Shown: positions 32,906 to 42,105, numbered from the stretch's first letter. The stretch: DNA of 64,000 bases from Adhaeribacter arboris (GCF_003023845.1 NZ_PYFT01000001.1:6448001-6512000); one strand, 5' to 3'. Made by a program: numbers and translations. The notes: generated from the sequence alone by a model not told the origin.

Positions 32906-33547
32906 TTACTTTCCAGTCGCAGGAGCTAAAGCTTTCTTCACCTTCTGTACGGTGACGGTAGACACCTCACTCAGCTTAGCTACTTGGCGGATGCTGTAGT
33001 TACTCTTGAGTAGCTTAACTACCTGTGGGTATTCTTGCAGCACCTGGCCGGCGTTCTTGGTGGTACCCGTCGGCCGGCCAATGTTCTTGCCCAGAGAACG
33101 GGCTTGCTGCTGACCCGAGCGGATGCGGTCCGCTAAGCCTTCGGCTTCCACCCGGGCCAGCTCGGCAAACACTAGAAAAATCAGGGAAGCGGCTGGATTA
33201 CGCTTGCCATTGGGCAAGAGCGTTTCCAGGCCAAAGTTCTGGGAGTAGATGGATACGTTTAATTCGGTAAGCTGCTCAATCAACTCCAGGGTTTCGGCCG
33301 GCCTTCTCCCCAGGCGGGAAACTTCCGTCACGAGCAGCTTGGTGATCTTACCCAAGCGGGCTAGCTGCAGGAGCTGCTCCAGCTCCGGCCTCTGCAACCG
33401 CTTACGCCGGGTAGCGCTACCGACTTCCTGGATCACCTCCACCACCTGGTAATTATTTCTTTTGGCGTAGGCTTGCAGGTCGTTGATTTGGCGCTGATTA
33501 TCCTGCCGGCGCGTAGAAACCCGCACGAAGATGGCCACGGGGAGCAA
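32906..33547 (-). CDS. Serine recombinase (resolvase family) with extended C-terminus
   Basis: A 213-residue protein starting MLPVAIFVRVSTRRQDNQRQ, with the catalytic serine in FVRVST and the downstream motif RRPELEQLL-type region (LQRPELEQLLQLARLGKITKLLVTEVSRLGRRP). LIFLVFAELARVEAEGLADR follows, and a C-terminal HTH-like region (YSIRQVAKLSEVSTVTVQKVKKAL). Distinct from the resolvase at 7171-7752. It sits in the mobile core, upstream of the antirepressor array. Possible role: dimer resolution of the replicating element or inversion; not determined. Confidence 0.9.
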   Translation of the reverse strand: MLPVAIFVRVSTRRQDNQRQINDLQAYAKRNNYQVVEVIQEVGSATRRKRLQRPELEQLLQLARLGKITKLLVTEVSRLGRRPAETLELIEQLTELNVSIYSQNFGLETLLPNGKRNPAASLIFLVFAELARVEAEGLADRIRSGQQQARSLGKNIGRPTGTTKNAGQVLQEYPQVVKLLKSNYSIRQVAKLSEVSTVTVQKVKKALAPATGK

Positions 33548-33754
33548 AGGTGTAGTTAAGGAAGAGATAGTCGTATAATTTGTTTTTAATATACGAATTA
33601 TCCGGCACTAAACGATTTTGGGAAGGGGTAAAACGAGGGAAGCAGTACCATTATTTCCGCCTCTTAAGTCTATTTCCGGAAAAAAAAACAGCAAAAACAG
33701 GCTTTTCCTCCTTAATTTATCTGACTGGCGGAGTAGGGGACAAACGCGGAACCT

Positions 33755-34306
33755 TTAAGCGGGTAGCTGGACAACCTTTTTGAGTTTTTTACGGGAAGTC
33801 AGCACCTTCAGCAGGCACAAGTAGGGGAGCAGATGAGCTATTTTAAGGGGCAAGATCCCCAGCTTTTCTTGCTGGATGCGGTAACGCTGGTAAGCCTTCT
33901 TGATCGTTTCAAACTTGATATCGCACTCATCCAAATTATACTTGGCCATAAAAGCTTCGATGGCATAGCGCTGCTCGATGGCGTGTGCTTCCAGATTTTC
34001 GATGTAAGCGCAAAACTCCTGCTGGAACAGGTCTTCGACCAGGTTGTTCAACTGAATGCTGGTGTAGTCGTCCAGGTTGCGGCACCCACGTTTCCAAAAG
34101 TCTTTGGAGGAAACAATAATGGGATAAATAGCTGAGTATTGTTCCATGCGTTTGGATGCCCGGCGCTCGGTAGCAGGCCGGCGTAACATCTGGTACAAGA
34201 CAATGCCAATCGCGTCGCGTTTACTGATTTGGTAGATAGTACCGTAACGGGCAATCAAGTATTTCTGAACGTAAGGTTTAACGGGAACTTTGAGCGTGAT
34301 CTGCAT
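33755..34306 (-). CDS. Hypothetical protein of the mobile core
   Basis: A 183-residue basic, mostly helical protein of no family I can name. It has ARYGTIYQISKRDAIGIVLYQMLRR near residue 20 and a C-terminal region rich in lysine and arginine (LTSRKKLKKVVQL), suggesting nucleic-acid binding. It lies between the serine recombinase and the iteron array, downstream of the primase on the same strand. A replication-associated role is plausible from position only. Confidence 0.6.
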   Translation of the reverse strand: MQITLKVPVKPYVQKYLIARYGTIYQISKRDAIGIVLYQMLRRPATERRASKRMEQYSAIYPIIVSSKDFWKRGCRNLDDYTSIQLNNLVEDLFQQEFCAYIENLEAHAIEQRYAIEAFMAKYNLDECDIKFETIKKAYQRYRIQQEKLGILPLKIAHLLPYLCLLKVLTSRKKLKKVVQLPA

Positions 34307-34773
34307 CTATTCTGGTCGGGAATATACTAAAAGTAGCATCTTTCCGCTGCACTCAGAAGGACATTTGCCTCAGAAAAATTCCAAAGCAATTAGTTTAGAA
34401 AAAGCAAACCTTTTTGGGATCGACTTGGCTTAAATAAGGCTTCCAAAAGGAGAGAAGTGTATCAAAATAAGTGTAGTGAATTTCTAAGCTTAAAAGGTGG
34501 GTTTCTAGCCTATTTTCCAATTGCTAATCTTCCGGCGAATGTGATGCGAAAAGCTACTGTTTATTATTAAACACTTTTTTTATTTATCAACTGTTTGTAA
34601 TGCTTCGATTGATTTTTCGGGATCGTCACCAATTATAATATACATCTGGCTAGCATAAGGGTATCTACCCACAAATAATTCAATTTTGTTTATGGTTTAG
34701 TCAAAGCAGGGCTTGCTTGATTGATTGAGTACTTTTTGAAAAAAGTGTAAATATCAGAATAGTTGATTTTCGT
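34307..34773. other. Gene-free stretch leading to the iteron array
   Basis: About 470 bp without a convincing gene between the 183-residue gene and the iterons. It is AT-rich but shows no repeats of note until 34774. Confidence 0.5.
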
Positions 34774-35035
34774 GTTTCCCAGTTTCCCAGTTTCCCCGTC
34801 TTTGATTATCAGTTAGTTACAAAATATTAGGTGGGAAAAAAGGGGAAACTGGGGGAAACTGGGGGAAACTCCAGGCCCACTTTCCCCTTTTTTCGGAGTC
34901 AGTTTCCCCGAGTTTCCCCTAGTTTCCCACCTGTTTCCCCGAAGAAAATAGAACTATTCTTTCTGTAATATTATATAACTGTTTGATAATTAAATATATA
35001 ATCATTGTTTTAATAGAAAGGGGAAAGTGGGAAAC
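34774..35035. repeat. GTTTCCC/GGGAAAC iteron array with AT-rich segment: candidate replication origin
   Basis: Eleven exact copies of GTTTCCC or its complement lie within 262 bp. Plus-strand copies are at 34774, 34782 and 34790 (8-bp steps). Complementary copies are at 34843, 34853 and 34863 (10-bp steps). More plus-strand copies are at 34902, 34912, 34922 and 34933 (10, 10, 11). A last complementary copy is at 35029. A very AT-rich stretch (34941-35018) separates the last two groups. It ends 31 bp before the stop of the primase-helicase gene. Iterons around an AT-rich unwinding region next to a replication gene are the usual plan of a replicator origin. Confidence 0.7.
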
Positions 35036-35066
35036 TCAAATACGTGTTTAGAGGGGGTCAAAATTT

Positions 35067-38000
35067 CTAAAAATATTGCTTAAATCGTACCATGGTACCC
35101 GATTTATCCGAAAAGTCATATTGCCGGCCAGGTGCCATTTGGGCATTTTGATTAATGGCTTCCATAAACTTGTCTTTAGCCATCTTCGGACTTTTATTAT
35201 AATTAAAGTCGGCTAGCAACTCCTCGGTGCTCAGCCATTGATCAAGTGGCTGCGCTTGCACGAACTCCGTTATCAACTCCGGTGCATTGCCATTTAGTTT
35301 GATGAGCCGGGAAAGCTTCGCACTCGGATCATCTTCCGAGGTTAATTGCTGCAGATTGGCTTTGGTTTGGAATTCGATGCCTTGCCGGCGCAGCAGATCG
35401 TAGTTGAGCACGATGGCGCTGGTAGTGTTGGCCAGCTCCGGAAAATGCACGCCTCTTTCTCGGGCTTCCAAAAAGGACCGGTGCTTTTCCAAATAAACCC
35501 GGATGGTACTGATGCCTAAAGGCGTAATGTTTTGCGTTCGGGCCGTGGCTAGGTAAAAGTTATGAACCGCTTTGGTACGCAAGAAAAGTTTGGTCACCCC
35601 ATCGGCCTCCCTTTGTATTTTATAATGTTCTCCCTCCCGCACTTCCCGGATAGATTGTAATACAAATAAATACTGTTCCACATCATCCGAAACGGTTTGT
35701 ATTTCAACTTGCAATTTTACCCGGGAAATGAGTTCCTGTTGGATATCTTCGTAGGTAAACGGAAACTTTACCTGGCCCTGCTCGGATAAGATTTGATAAG
35801 TAGTCAGCAGGGTGCTGATGTTTAAAACGGCCCGGTCATCCGGGGGGAACTCGAGCACTTCCCGGCACTTCGCTCGAATCTGCTGGCTCACCGATGGTTC
35901 CACCTGACGATAGTGTTTCATGTAGCTGCGGTATTGGAGCATCTGGCAGGTGACACTAGTGGTATAACCGTCTTTCTCCAGTTGTTTTAACTCCTGGTAA
36001 GCCTCCCCGCTAGTCTGCTTGGATTGCTCATTGAACTCCGATATAATGGTCCGGGATAATAAAGCCGGATCCTTGGTGGGTAGATCCTGACCACAGAGCA
36101 AGGCGGCGGATTGCGGTTTATAGTTCTTGGTTTCGTTGCCCCCAGTGGCCCGGCCGGTCATCTTGCCGCTCCCGTCGGCAATGCCTTTCAGCATGCCGAT
36201 CAGATGATCGGAAGCCGTATTCTTGTACTCGTTCAGCCAAATCAAGCCGTTGCGCACCGAGGCCAGGTAGCGCCGGATCCCCGTGGCGGTGCTGCCCCCT
36301 TCCAGGTTCACCCCATCTTCGGGGTATTCGCCGAACATAGCGGCTAAAGATTCGGCGCCCTTACTCTTACCGGCTCCCCGAGGACCAAAGTGGTCTAGCA
36401 AGGGAAAGTAGTTACTGTTTTCTTTAAAGATGATGTCCCGGTACAAGGCCGCCAGAAAAAAGCACACCATGACTTTCCCGTTGTTACCGTAAGCTTCTAC
36501 CAGGAGCCTTGACCAACGCTCGAAAGTAAGGCCTGGTTTCTCAAAGTGCCGGAACATTCGTTCCAGTTCGTAAGTATCATCTTCCTCCGGGTTTAACTTA
36601 AGCGTAGTTGAAAAAGGCAGGTAATAGTACGAGAGCTGGTACACCCTACCAGCCGGTAAATACTCCTGTAATTTTTCCACCTTAAATTGAGCAAGGAATT
36701 CATTGTAGGTCCGGAAGAAAAACAATTGGCCATTAACTTCCACTTGACTATCGGAGCTTAATTGGGATAGTTCTTCCAACGTTTTAACTGGTATTTTTAA
36801 GGGTACGATGCCGTACTTATCAGACTTGATGAAATGACCGTTGTAGAACAAGCCGTTGGCCCAGGTGTAAAAATCTCCATGGGAGTTATAACCCATATAG
36901 CGCGGCTGCACCGCTTCAATCACCCCGTCAAAGAGCTTCATTTTGATCTTATTCAGGTGGGTTTCCGTCCCGTCAAAGATAAAGGCGCCGAGTTTACCAA
37001 TGGCCCGCTTGAAAGTGCCCACGCCCGTAAAATCATCGGTGGATACGGCCGTGGTGCGGACCTTGCCAAACATATTGCGGAAGATACACACGTACTTAGG
37101 CTCATTTTCCGAAAGCACAAAGTAGAGGATCTCGATAGTAAAGTTACAGATCATTACTTCCTGCTTTTTCTCGTAGGTATAATAGCAGCCGTCTTTTTCG
37201 TAGTAGCCAAAATCAAAATAAGCCGCCCGCGTGGTCGATTCCAGCTTGGCCAGTTCCTGCGTATCGGTGTCGGACTTTCGCTTTTGCAGCTTGTAGTTCT
37301 TTTTGAAATCTGGCCAGCGCTCACAAACTTCATCAAAATAGGTGTTCCGGAGGATGTCTTTCTCGATGAGCTCCAATACTTCGCCCATCCGCGTGATTTG
37401 TTCTGCTTTCTCGTGCGGGGATAAGCAGCCTTGCGCTTGGCATTCTTCCAGCAAGTAGCCGGAAATGTATTCCTTGGTTTCCCTAAGCCACTTCCCTATT
37501 TTCTCGGGGGTTATTAATTTTCTAATCTGCTCATCCGGATCCCGTTCTTTCCCGGGCAAAAGGACCCGCACGATAAAGCCTTGTTCGATTAGCAGCTGCG
37601 CATTCTTGTGCAAGGCTTTTAAGCCAGCCATATCGTGATCCGGTACCATCACCACCGTATCTGTGTATTTTTTTAAAAGCTGACACTGGTTTAAGGTGAA
37701 GGCGGTGCCACAGGGAGCGACAGTATTCCGGAGATCCGCCTGATAAAAGCTCAGCACGTCCACGTTGCCTTCCACTAGGTAAGCGAATTGTTTTTCCTGG
37801 ATCGCTTTGGTGGCTAGGTGGAGCCCGTACAGGTGATCGCCCTTGGTCCAGACACTATCCGGCGAATTCAAGTACTTGGGTGGTTTATAGGTAGCATCCG
37901 GTGCTGGCTCAGTCACTAGCCGACCTGTGAAGGCTACTAACTGGCCGCGGTAATTATGGATGGGAAAAAGAATACGATCCTGAAAGTAATCGTAAGCAAC

Positions 38001-38588
38001 TGTTGTATTTTCCAGGTTTACTTCCCGGGCAAGCCCGGCCGGTATAAGTTGATCCGGAGGGTAGCCGGCGGCAATAGCATCTTGGTAAAATTGATTTTTC
38101 CCGGCCAAGGCGTAAGCAACTTTAAAGTCCAATAAAGTCGTTTCTTGTAAGCGTCTTTGTTTCATCCAGGTCGGAGGAATATCGTGGGCCTGGTAGTAAG
38201 CTAAGGCGTACTCGAGTAATAATTGGCGGGATTTACGTTCTTGGTAGGCTTGCTGGGCTTCTTGCTGCTGTTCTGCCGAAAAATCTTCGTACTCTAGGGA
38301 AATACCATTTTTTTGCGCTATTTCCTGCACCGCCTCATAAAAGCCAAGATTTTCTTTTTTCTGCACGAAAGCAATGCCGTCACCGACGGCACCACAACCG
38401 AAACATTTAAAGATTTGCTTTGAAGCATTGACTGAAAAGGAAGGGGTCTTTTCGGCGTGAAAAGGGCAGCAGGCTTGGTGCCGGGTTCCTTTGGTTTTGA
38501 GGGGTAAGTAAGCCCCCACCACCGAAACAATATCTACTTGTTTTACTTTTTGAATACTATCATTACTGATCCGTTTATTGTAACTCAT
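35067..38588 (-). CDS. Primase-helicase fusion (CHC2 zinc finger, Toprim, SF3-type/phage ATPase)
   Basis: A 1173-residue replication protein. The N-terminus is a CHC2 zinc finger (C41-x2-H44 and C62-x2-C65). A Toprim-type primase core follows (YLVEGNVDVLSFY near residue 270 and VVMVPDHDMAGLKAL). The C-terminal half carries an ATPase: Walker A GPRGAGKSK near residue 735 and Walker B-like LIWLNEYKN near residue 780. This combination of DnaG-like primase and a phage/plasmid helicase-type ATPase is typical of replication proteins of phages, satellites and integrative elements. It starts the minus-strand operon and its 3' end adjoins the iteron array, so it probably initiates replication there. 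Confidence 0.9.
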   Translation of the reverse strand: MSYNKRISNDSIQKVKQVDIVSVVGAYLPLKTKGTRHQACCPFHAEKTPSFSVNASKQIFKCFGCGAVGDGIAFVQKKENLGFYEAVQEIAQKNGISLEYEDFSAEQQQEAQQAYQERKSRQLLLEYALAYYQAHDIPPTWMKQRRLQETTLLDFKVAYALAGKNQFYQDAIAAGYPPDQLIPAGLAREVNLENTTVAYDYFQDRILFPIHNYRGQLVAFTGRLVTEPAPDATYKPPKYLNSPDSVWTKGDHLYGLHLATKAIQEKQFAYLVEGNVDVLSFYQADLRNTVAPCGTAFTLNQCQLLKKYTDTVVMVPDHDMAGLKALHKNAQLLIEQGFIVRVLLPGKERDPDEQIRKLITPEKIGKWLRETKEYISGYLLEECQAQGCLSPHEKAEQITRMGEVLELIEKDILRNTYFDEVCERWPDFKKNYKLQKRKSDTDTQELAKLESTTRAAYFDFGYYEKDGCYYTYEKKQEVMICNFTIEILYFVLSENEPKYVCIFRNMFGKVRTTAVSTDDFTGVGTFKRAIGKLGAFIFDGTETHLNKIKMKLFDGVIEAVQPRYMGYNSHGDFYTWANGLFYNGHFIKSDKYGIVPLKIPVKTLEELSQLSSDSQVEVNGQLFFFRTYNEFLAQFKVEKLQEYLPAGRVYQLSYYYLPFSTTLKLNPEEDDTYELERMFRHFEKPGLTFERWSRLLVEAYGNNGKVMVCFFLAALYRDIIFKENSNYFPLLDHFGPRGAGKSKGAESLAAMFGEYPEDGVNLEGGSTATGIRRYLASVRNGLIWLNEYKNTASDHLIGMLKGIADGSGKMTGRATGGNETKNYKPQSAALLCGQDLPTKDPALLSRTIISEFNEQSKQTSGEAYQELKQLEKDGYTTSVTCQMLQYRSYMKHYRQVEPSVSQQIRAKCREVLEFPPDDRAVLNISTLLTTYQILSEQGQVKFPFTYEDIQQELISRVKLQVEIQTVSDDVEQYLFVLQSIREVREGEHYKIQREADGVTKLFLRTKAVHNFYLATARTQNITPLGISTIRVYLEKHRSFLEARERGVHFPELANTTSAIVLNYDLLRRQGIEFQTKANLQQLTSEDDPSAKLSRLIKLNGNAPELITEFVQAQPLDQWLSTEELLADFNYNKSPKMAKDKFMEAINQNAQMAPGRQYDFSDKSGTMVRFKQYF

Positions 38589-38667
38589 GTGGGCTTACCT
38601 AAGAGAATTTTATGAGTGAAGAATTGGTTTTTGATTGGGCATCATTGATTTAAATAGGAAATTCTAG

Positions 38668-38970
38668 TTAAGTAAATAAGTCTAACTGGGTATCTCGATA
38701 GCATTTACCGTAGCGGCGGGCCATTTGACTAGCCCTCCGATCGTAAGTAAAATGGCATTTCTGACAAGCGGCTTTATAGTCTTCCCAAGAATTAGCTTCT
38801 AAGGTATGCTTGACGTGGATCGCTTGCAGATAGACCATCGAACCAGTAGTGGGGTGTGGTTTTCCGTGCTCAGCCCCGCAGAACTCACACTTGCCTTTCG
38901 CCCGCGTAAACCGAACAAAGTAGCTGATTAAATTCCAGTTTTTGGGGTAGCGACTACGATCAATGGGCAT
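38668..38970 (-). CDS. HNH endonuclease-like zinc protein
   Basis: A 100-residue protein with two CxxC pairs: CEFCGAEHG at the start of the core and CQKCHFTYDRRAS near the end, with AIHVKHT between. This is the histidine-asparagine-histidine/zinc-ribbon pattern of small HNH proteins. Catalytic residues cannot be confirmed, so it could be a nuclease or just a zinc finger. It is in the primase operon; phages and satellites often carry an HNH gene beside replication or packaging genes. Confidence 0.72.
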   Translation of the reverse strand: MPIDRSRYPKNWNLISYFVRFTRAKGKCEFCGAEHGKPHPTTGSMVYLQAIHVKHTLEANSWEDYKAACQKCHFTYDRRASQMARRYGKCYRDTQLDLFT

Positions 38971-38977
38971 AAGACTT

Positions 38978-39208
38978 TTAACGGATCAGGGTAGCAAAAG
39001 AAAGCGCTGGATCAAGGGCAGCTAAGTCGTGTTGCATCCGCTGTAGGGTAGCTGTAATCTCAGCCATATCTTTTTCGTAATTACCAGCGGTGGTTTTATC
39101 CCCAAATAACTCGGCCGCTTCTTTTCTAAGTTCGAGATCGAGTAACTCCGTCTGCAAAAAAGCAATATCTTGCTCCAGGTTTTTTATTCTGTGATCAAGC
39201 TTTATCAT
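38978..39208 (-). CDS. Small coiled-coil protein
   Basis: A 76-residue protein that is almost entirely helical and charged (IKNLEQDIAFLQTELLDLELRKEAAELFG), which predicts a coiled coil. No family recognised. It is followed by the HNH-like gene after 7 bp, so they are co-transcribed. Likely a small structural or regulatory protein of the element. Confidence 0.65.
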   Translation of the reverse strand: MIKLDHRIKNLEQDIAFLQTELLDLELRKEAAELFGDKTTAGNYEKDMAEITATLQRMQHDLAALDPALSFATLIR

Positions 39209-39292
39209 CTTGTATGAAAATTTAAATTATAGTTTGAAGAGACTAGAAAATGCTGGTTTCGCTTCAGCGTATGCTGGGCTCTATTATTACCT

Positions 39293-39628
39293 TCACCCAC
39301 TTTTATTTATAGTTTTTTTTGGACCGGCTGGGATACAACCTTTGATTTTGCCAAAGGCAATGAGGGTGCTGCGCAATACCCGGTAATTACTAGGGGAAAA
39401 TTGTTCCGCTTCCAGTTTATAAACCTTCCCGAAACGATCTTTCTTCCCTTCTTTAATCCAACTGCGCACGGTCTTATCACTATGGCCGGTAAAATCTATT
39501 ATTTCCTGAATGGTTAAATACCGATCTTGGCTATTAGCCAGAACTGGCTTTAGTCCATCTAACATCCCTTTTATTTCTAACTTAAAATCATTCAGGTGTC
39601 CCACGGTTAATAGGTCGTTTGCAGTCAT
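39293..39628 (-). CDS. Excisionase-like HTH protein
   Basis: A 111-residue protein with a MerR/excisionase-type helix-turn-helix: YLTIQEIIDFTGHSDKTVRSWIKEGKKDRFGKVYKL in the middle. Two such small winged-helix genes in mobile elements usually encode AlpA/Xis-type factors that control excision and activate the early operon. It lies downstream of another small gene in the divergent operon facing the repressor. Role inferred from position and fold. Confidence 0.75.
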   Translation of the reverse strand: MTANDLLTVGHLNDFKLEIKGMLDGLKPVLANSQDRYLTIQEIIDFTGHSDKTVRSWIKEGKKDRFGKVYKLEAEQFSPSNYRVLRSTLIAFGKIKGCIPAGPKKTINKSG

Positions 39629-39712
39629 GCGGGCTCAACTTTTAATTCAAATTAATACTTAATTTATTATAAATGTTATTTGTATATATAATTGAAATTA
39701 TATATATTTACC

Positions 39713-40042
39713 TCAGATGCTAGCGTTTGTTTGCTTTCCCAGCCGCTTTTGGTGTTTATCATACTTTCGCTCTAATTCGTACACCGTTGGCCTTATTGGG
39801 GGTTTGTGGCAGAATAAATCAGCCAAGTTACAACCAAACATATCGGCGAAAAATTGGAGAATCTCGTCACTGAGAAGGTCTTTGTTGAGATCTCGATAAA
39901 AAGCGCGATCGCCTAAACCAAAAGTTTTTTCGTGTTCAGCGCGAAGCAGCATTTTTTGATCGTCATTCAGCTTTTCGTACCGAAGTCTAATATTGAATTT
40001 AGGGGTATCCCGGAGTGCTTTTTTGCGAGCTACTTTTGCCAT
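39713..40042 (-). CDS. Small regulatory-type protein divergent from the repressor
   Basis: A 109-residue basic protein with no close family match known to me. Its C-terminal part (DEILQFFADMFGCNLADLF) resembles the end of Cro/CI-type HTH domains. It is the first gene of the minus-strand operon, divergent from the repressor at 40181, the place where satellites and phages encode an early activator or anti-repressor. That function is inferred from position only. Confidence 0.6.
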   Translation of the reverse strand: MAKVARKKALRDTPKFNIRLRYEKLNDDQKMLLRAEHEKTFGLGDRAFYRDLNKDLLSDEILQFFADMFGCNLADLFCHKPPIRPTVYELERKYDKHQKRLGKQTNASI

Positions 40043-40180
40043 TTGTATCAGTTTTATTGTACATTAGATTGTTAATAGTAGACAAGTATACTATTGTTAA
40101 GTAATATTGTCAAGTAATACTATAATATATTATAGTAACATATTTTATACTCTTGACTATCAGCCACAAAATTTTATCAG
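40043..40180. promoter_or_regulatory. Divergent control region with 20-bp palindrome and repeated AAGTA-ACTAT motifs
   Basis: The spacer between the divergent regulators contains a perfect 20-bp palindrome (40118-40137) around ATAT. It also has two copies of the direct motif AAGTA(t/at)ACTAT (40083-40095 and 40112-40123 region). Such palindromes between a repressor and an early operon are expected operators. Confidence 0.65.
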
Positions 40181-40621
40181 ATGATTGGGCAAACGATTAA
40201 GAAAGCCATTGAAGCTTCCAGCTTATCCGCAGATCAAGTGGCCGCACACGCCGAAATGAGTGTCGCTAATTTGTACAAGATCTATAAGCGGGATTCGGTG
40301 GAGAGTAGATATCTCATTAAGATAGCTGAAGCCCTCCATTTACCAGTAGAGCATTTTCTTTATGACCAGGTTGCGGAAGAAAAAGCTATTTATAATATCA
40401 GGCAAAATGGCATCGGCAACGCGGGTAGTAATAGCTATAATCAAAAAATTACGCATACTGGTAATCAAGATACTACTACTCCAGGATCAGTTAGTATGGA
40501 AGAATTAACTACTAAACTTTTGATCTGTGAATCAGAAAAGGCGGGCTTACTGGAGCAATTAAAACTCAAAGACCAATTATTGGCAATGAAGGATGAACTG
40601 ATTCAGCAACTTAAAAAATAG
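40181..40621 (+). CDS. Cro/CI-type repressor of the element
   Basis: A 146-residue protein with an N-terminal HTH (TIKKAIEASSLSADQVAAHAEMSVANLYKIYKRDSVESRYLIKIAEALHLP, residues 4-55) and a C-terminal coiled coil (LLICESEKAGLLEQLKLKDQL, then LIQQLKK) for dimerisation. It is transcribed divergently from the early operon across a palindrome-rich region and sits directly before the integrase gene. This is the expected place and design of the master repressor. No autoprotease (LexA-like) domain is present, so release probably needs an antirepressor, which fits the antirepressor genes in the same element. Confidence 0.8.
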   Translation: MIGQTIKKAIEASSLSADQVAAHAEMSVANLYKIYKRDSVESRYLIKIAEALHLPVEHFLYDQVAEEKAIYNIRQNGIGNAGSNSYNQKITHTGNQDTTTPGSVSMEELTTKLLICESEKAGLLEQLKLKDQLLAMKDELIQQLKK

Positions 40622-40679
40622 ACTGTGGTTAAAAATCAATTAGAGTAGGGAGAAGGGAGGCTAGACCTCCTAAGTTAAC

Positions 40680-42080
40680 ATGGAAATAAATCGTTACCCA
40701 CGTAAAGACAGGATAGATAAAGAAGGAAAAGCACCGATCCGCATAATGGTGCATTATTATAATAAAAGGCTACCTATTCCAACCGGTGAAAAAGTACTTT
40801 ATCCGGATGGCTGGGATGAAGAAAAGCAGAAAGTAAAGCACCGCCAGCCTTTTGCCTCAGTAATTAATCAAAAGCTCGCTAACATTGAGAAAACTATACA
40901 GTTTGTTTTTAAGGTTAGTAACGATTGTAGAATTGAACTCACTAATGCAAATTTTAAGTTGTTGTATGAAAAAGTCTATGCCGAAATACTGGCTAGTGGC
41001 ACTTCAGAAATCCAAGACGATTTTACCAACTTGCAGTTGCAGCAAGCTTATGAATCCTACCAGTTAAGTTTACAGGGGGCAATGCTGGTTGTGAAGCCAG
41101 AGCCAGACCCGAAACCCACCCTAATTGCGTTAATGCACCTATGGGTAAACGAAGAAAAAGAGCGCATAGTAGAGGCGACCGGTCGGGTGATGTCTCCCAA
41201 TACTATTAAAGGGTTAAATTCTACAGTTAAAAGGTTTATTGCCTTTGAACAATTCCGAAGCGAACCGCTTACCCTGGAGGGAATGGATAAACACTTCTAC
41301 GCGGCCTTCCGGGAATACATGTTAAAGGAATTAAAGCAAGGAGTAAACAATTTTGGCAAGCATGTGCGCCGGCTGAAACAGTTTCTTAGCTGGTGTGAGG
41401 ATCACGATGAAGAATTAAAGATTAATCCCAAGTACGTGCGTTTTTCGGCGCCATCACGCTATCGAGGAGTTGATTTTTTGCTGTTGGATGAATTAATCGC
41501 CATTGAGAAACTTGATTTTAATTCAGAATCGCTCCGCAGCAAGTTATACTTTTCTTACTCCAACAAATTAAACGAAGAATTAGAGCAAGCTGCTTTTGAA
41601 CTATATACTTTTCAGTTGGAGTTAGCTAGAGATATTTTCTTAATGTGCTGCTATACGGGATTGCGGATAAGCGATGCCCAGCGCCTGGCACATAGTGATA
41701 TCAAAAAAGAATTAATTATTATTGACACCCAAAAAACCGGCGAATACTGTTATATCCCATTCTTCGATGATGCTATTTTTAAACCGGTTGCCATGGTACA
41801 TAGATACCGCAGCTCGGACCGGTTGGTTTTTCCTAAATGCCCGAAGATCAATCATCATCTAAAGCTAATTCAAAAGTTAGCCGGCATTGATCGGATTGTA
41901 TTGAGCACGAAGGTAGGCCGGAAAACTTTCGCCACTACCAAAGTATACCAAGGAGTACCTCGCCATCTAGTCATGCAGGCTACAGGTCATAAAACCGAGG
42001 CTTCCTTTAACCGGTACATCGGGATAGATGAACAAGAATTAATTAGTATATTTAAACAGCAATCCCAAAGAGCCTCGTAG
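40680..42080 (+). CDS. int: Tyrosine recombinase/integrase
   Basis: The 466-residue integrase inserts the element at tRNA-Arg. N-terminal arm-binding-like region, a SAM-like core-binding domain (residues about 145-255), then the catalytic domain. It has CCYTGLRISDAQRL with the first catalytic arginine, then RKTFATTKV, then RHLVMQATGHKTEASFNRYIG with the H-x-x-R-type histidine region and the nucleophilic tyrosine. Size is typical of Bacteroidota phage and element integrases. It ends 142 bp before attR and starts 58 bp after the repressor, so the two may be co-transcribed. Confidence 0.95.
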   Translation: MEINRYPRKDRIDKEGKAPIRIMVHYYNKRLPIPTGEKVLYPDGWDEEKQKVKHRQPFASVINQKLANIEKTIQFVFKVSNDCRIELTNANFKLLYEKVYAEILASGTSEIQDDFTNLQLQQAYESYQLSLQGAMLVVKPEPDPKPTLIALMHLWVNEEKERIVEATGRVMSPNTIKGLNSTVKRFIAFEQFRSEPLTLEGMDKHFYAAFREYMLKELKQGVNNFGKHVRRLKQFLSWCEDHDEELKINPKYVRFSAPSRYRGVDFLLLDELIAIEKLDFNSESLRSKLYFSYSNKLNEELEQAAFELYTFQLELARDIFLMCCYTGLRISDAQRLAHSDIKKELIIIDTQKTGEYCYIPFFDDAIFKPVAMVHRYRSSDRLVFPKCPKINHHLKLIQKLAGIDRIVLSTKVGRKTFATTKVYQGVPRHLVMQATGHKTEASFNRYIGIDEQELISIFKQQSQRAS

Positions 42081-42084
42081 AAAT

Positions 42085-42105
42085 GGGTGCAGGTTTTGGG
42101 TGCAG
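42085..42105 (+). repeat. Paired GGGTGCAG motifs, right end of element
   Basis: GGGTGCAG at 42085-42092 and 42098-42105, 5 bases apart, immediately after the integrase stop. Same motif pair as at 3621-3640 near attL. Confidence 0.55.

Noticed and set aside
34774-35035. GTTTCCC array as CRISPR or simple low-complexity repeat
   Set aside because: Alternating orientation and exact 8-11-bp steps beside a replication gene fit iterons better.
36834-37424. Plus-strand frame of 196 codons
   Set aside because: Entirely antisense to the primase-helicase gene; shadow frame.
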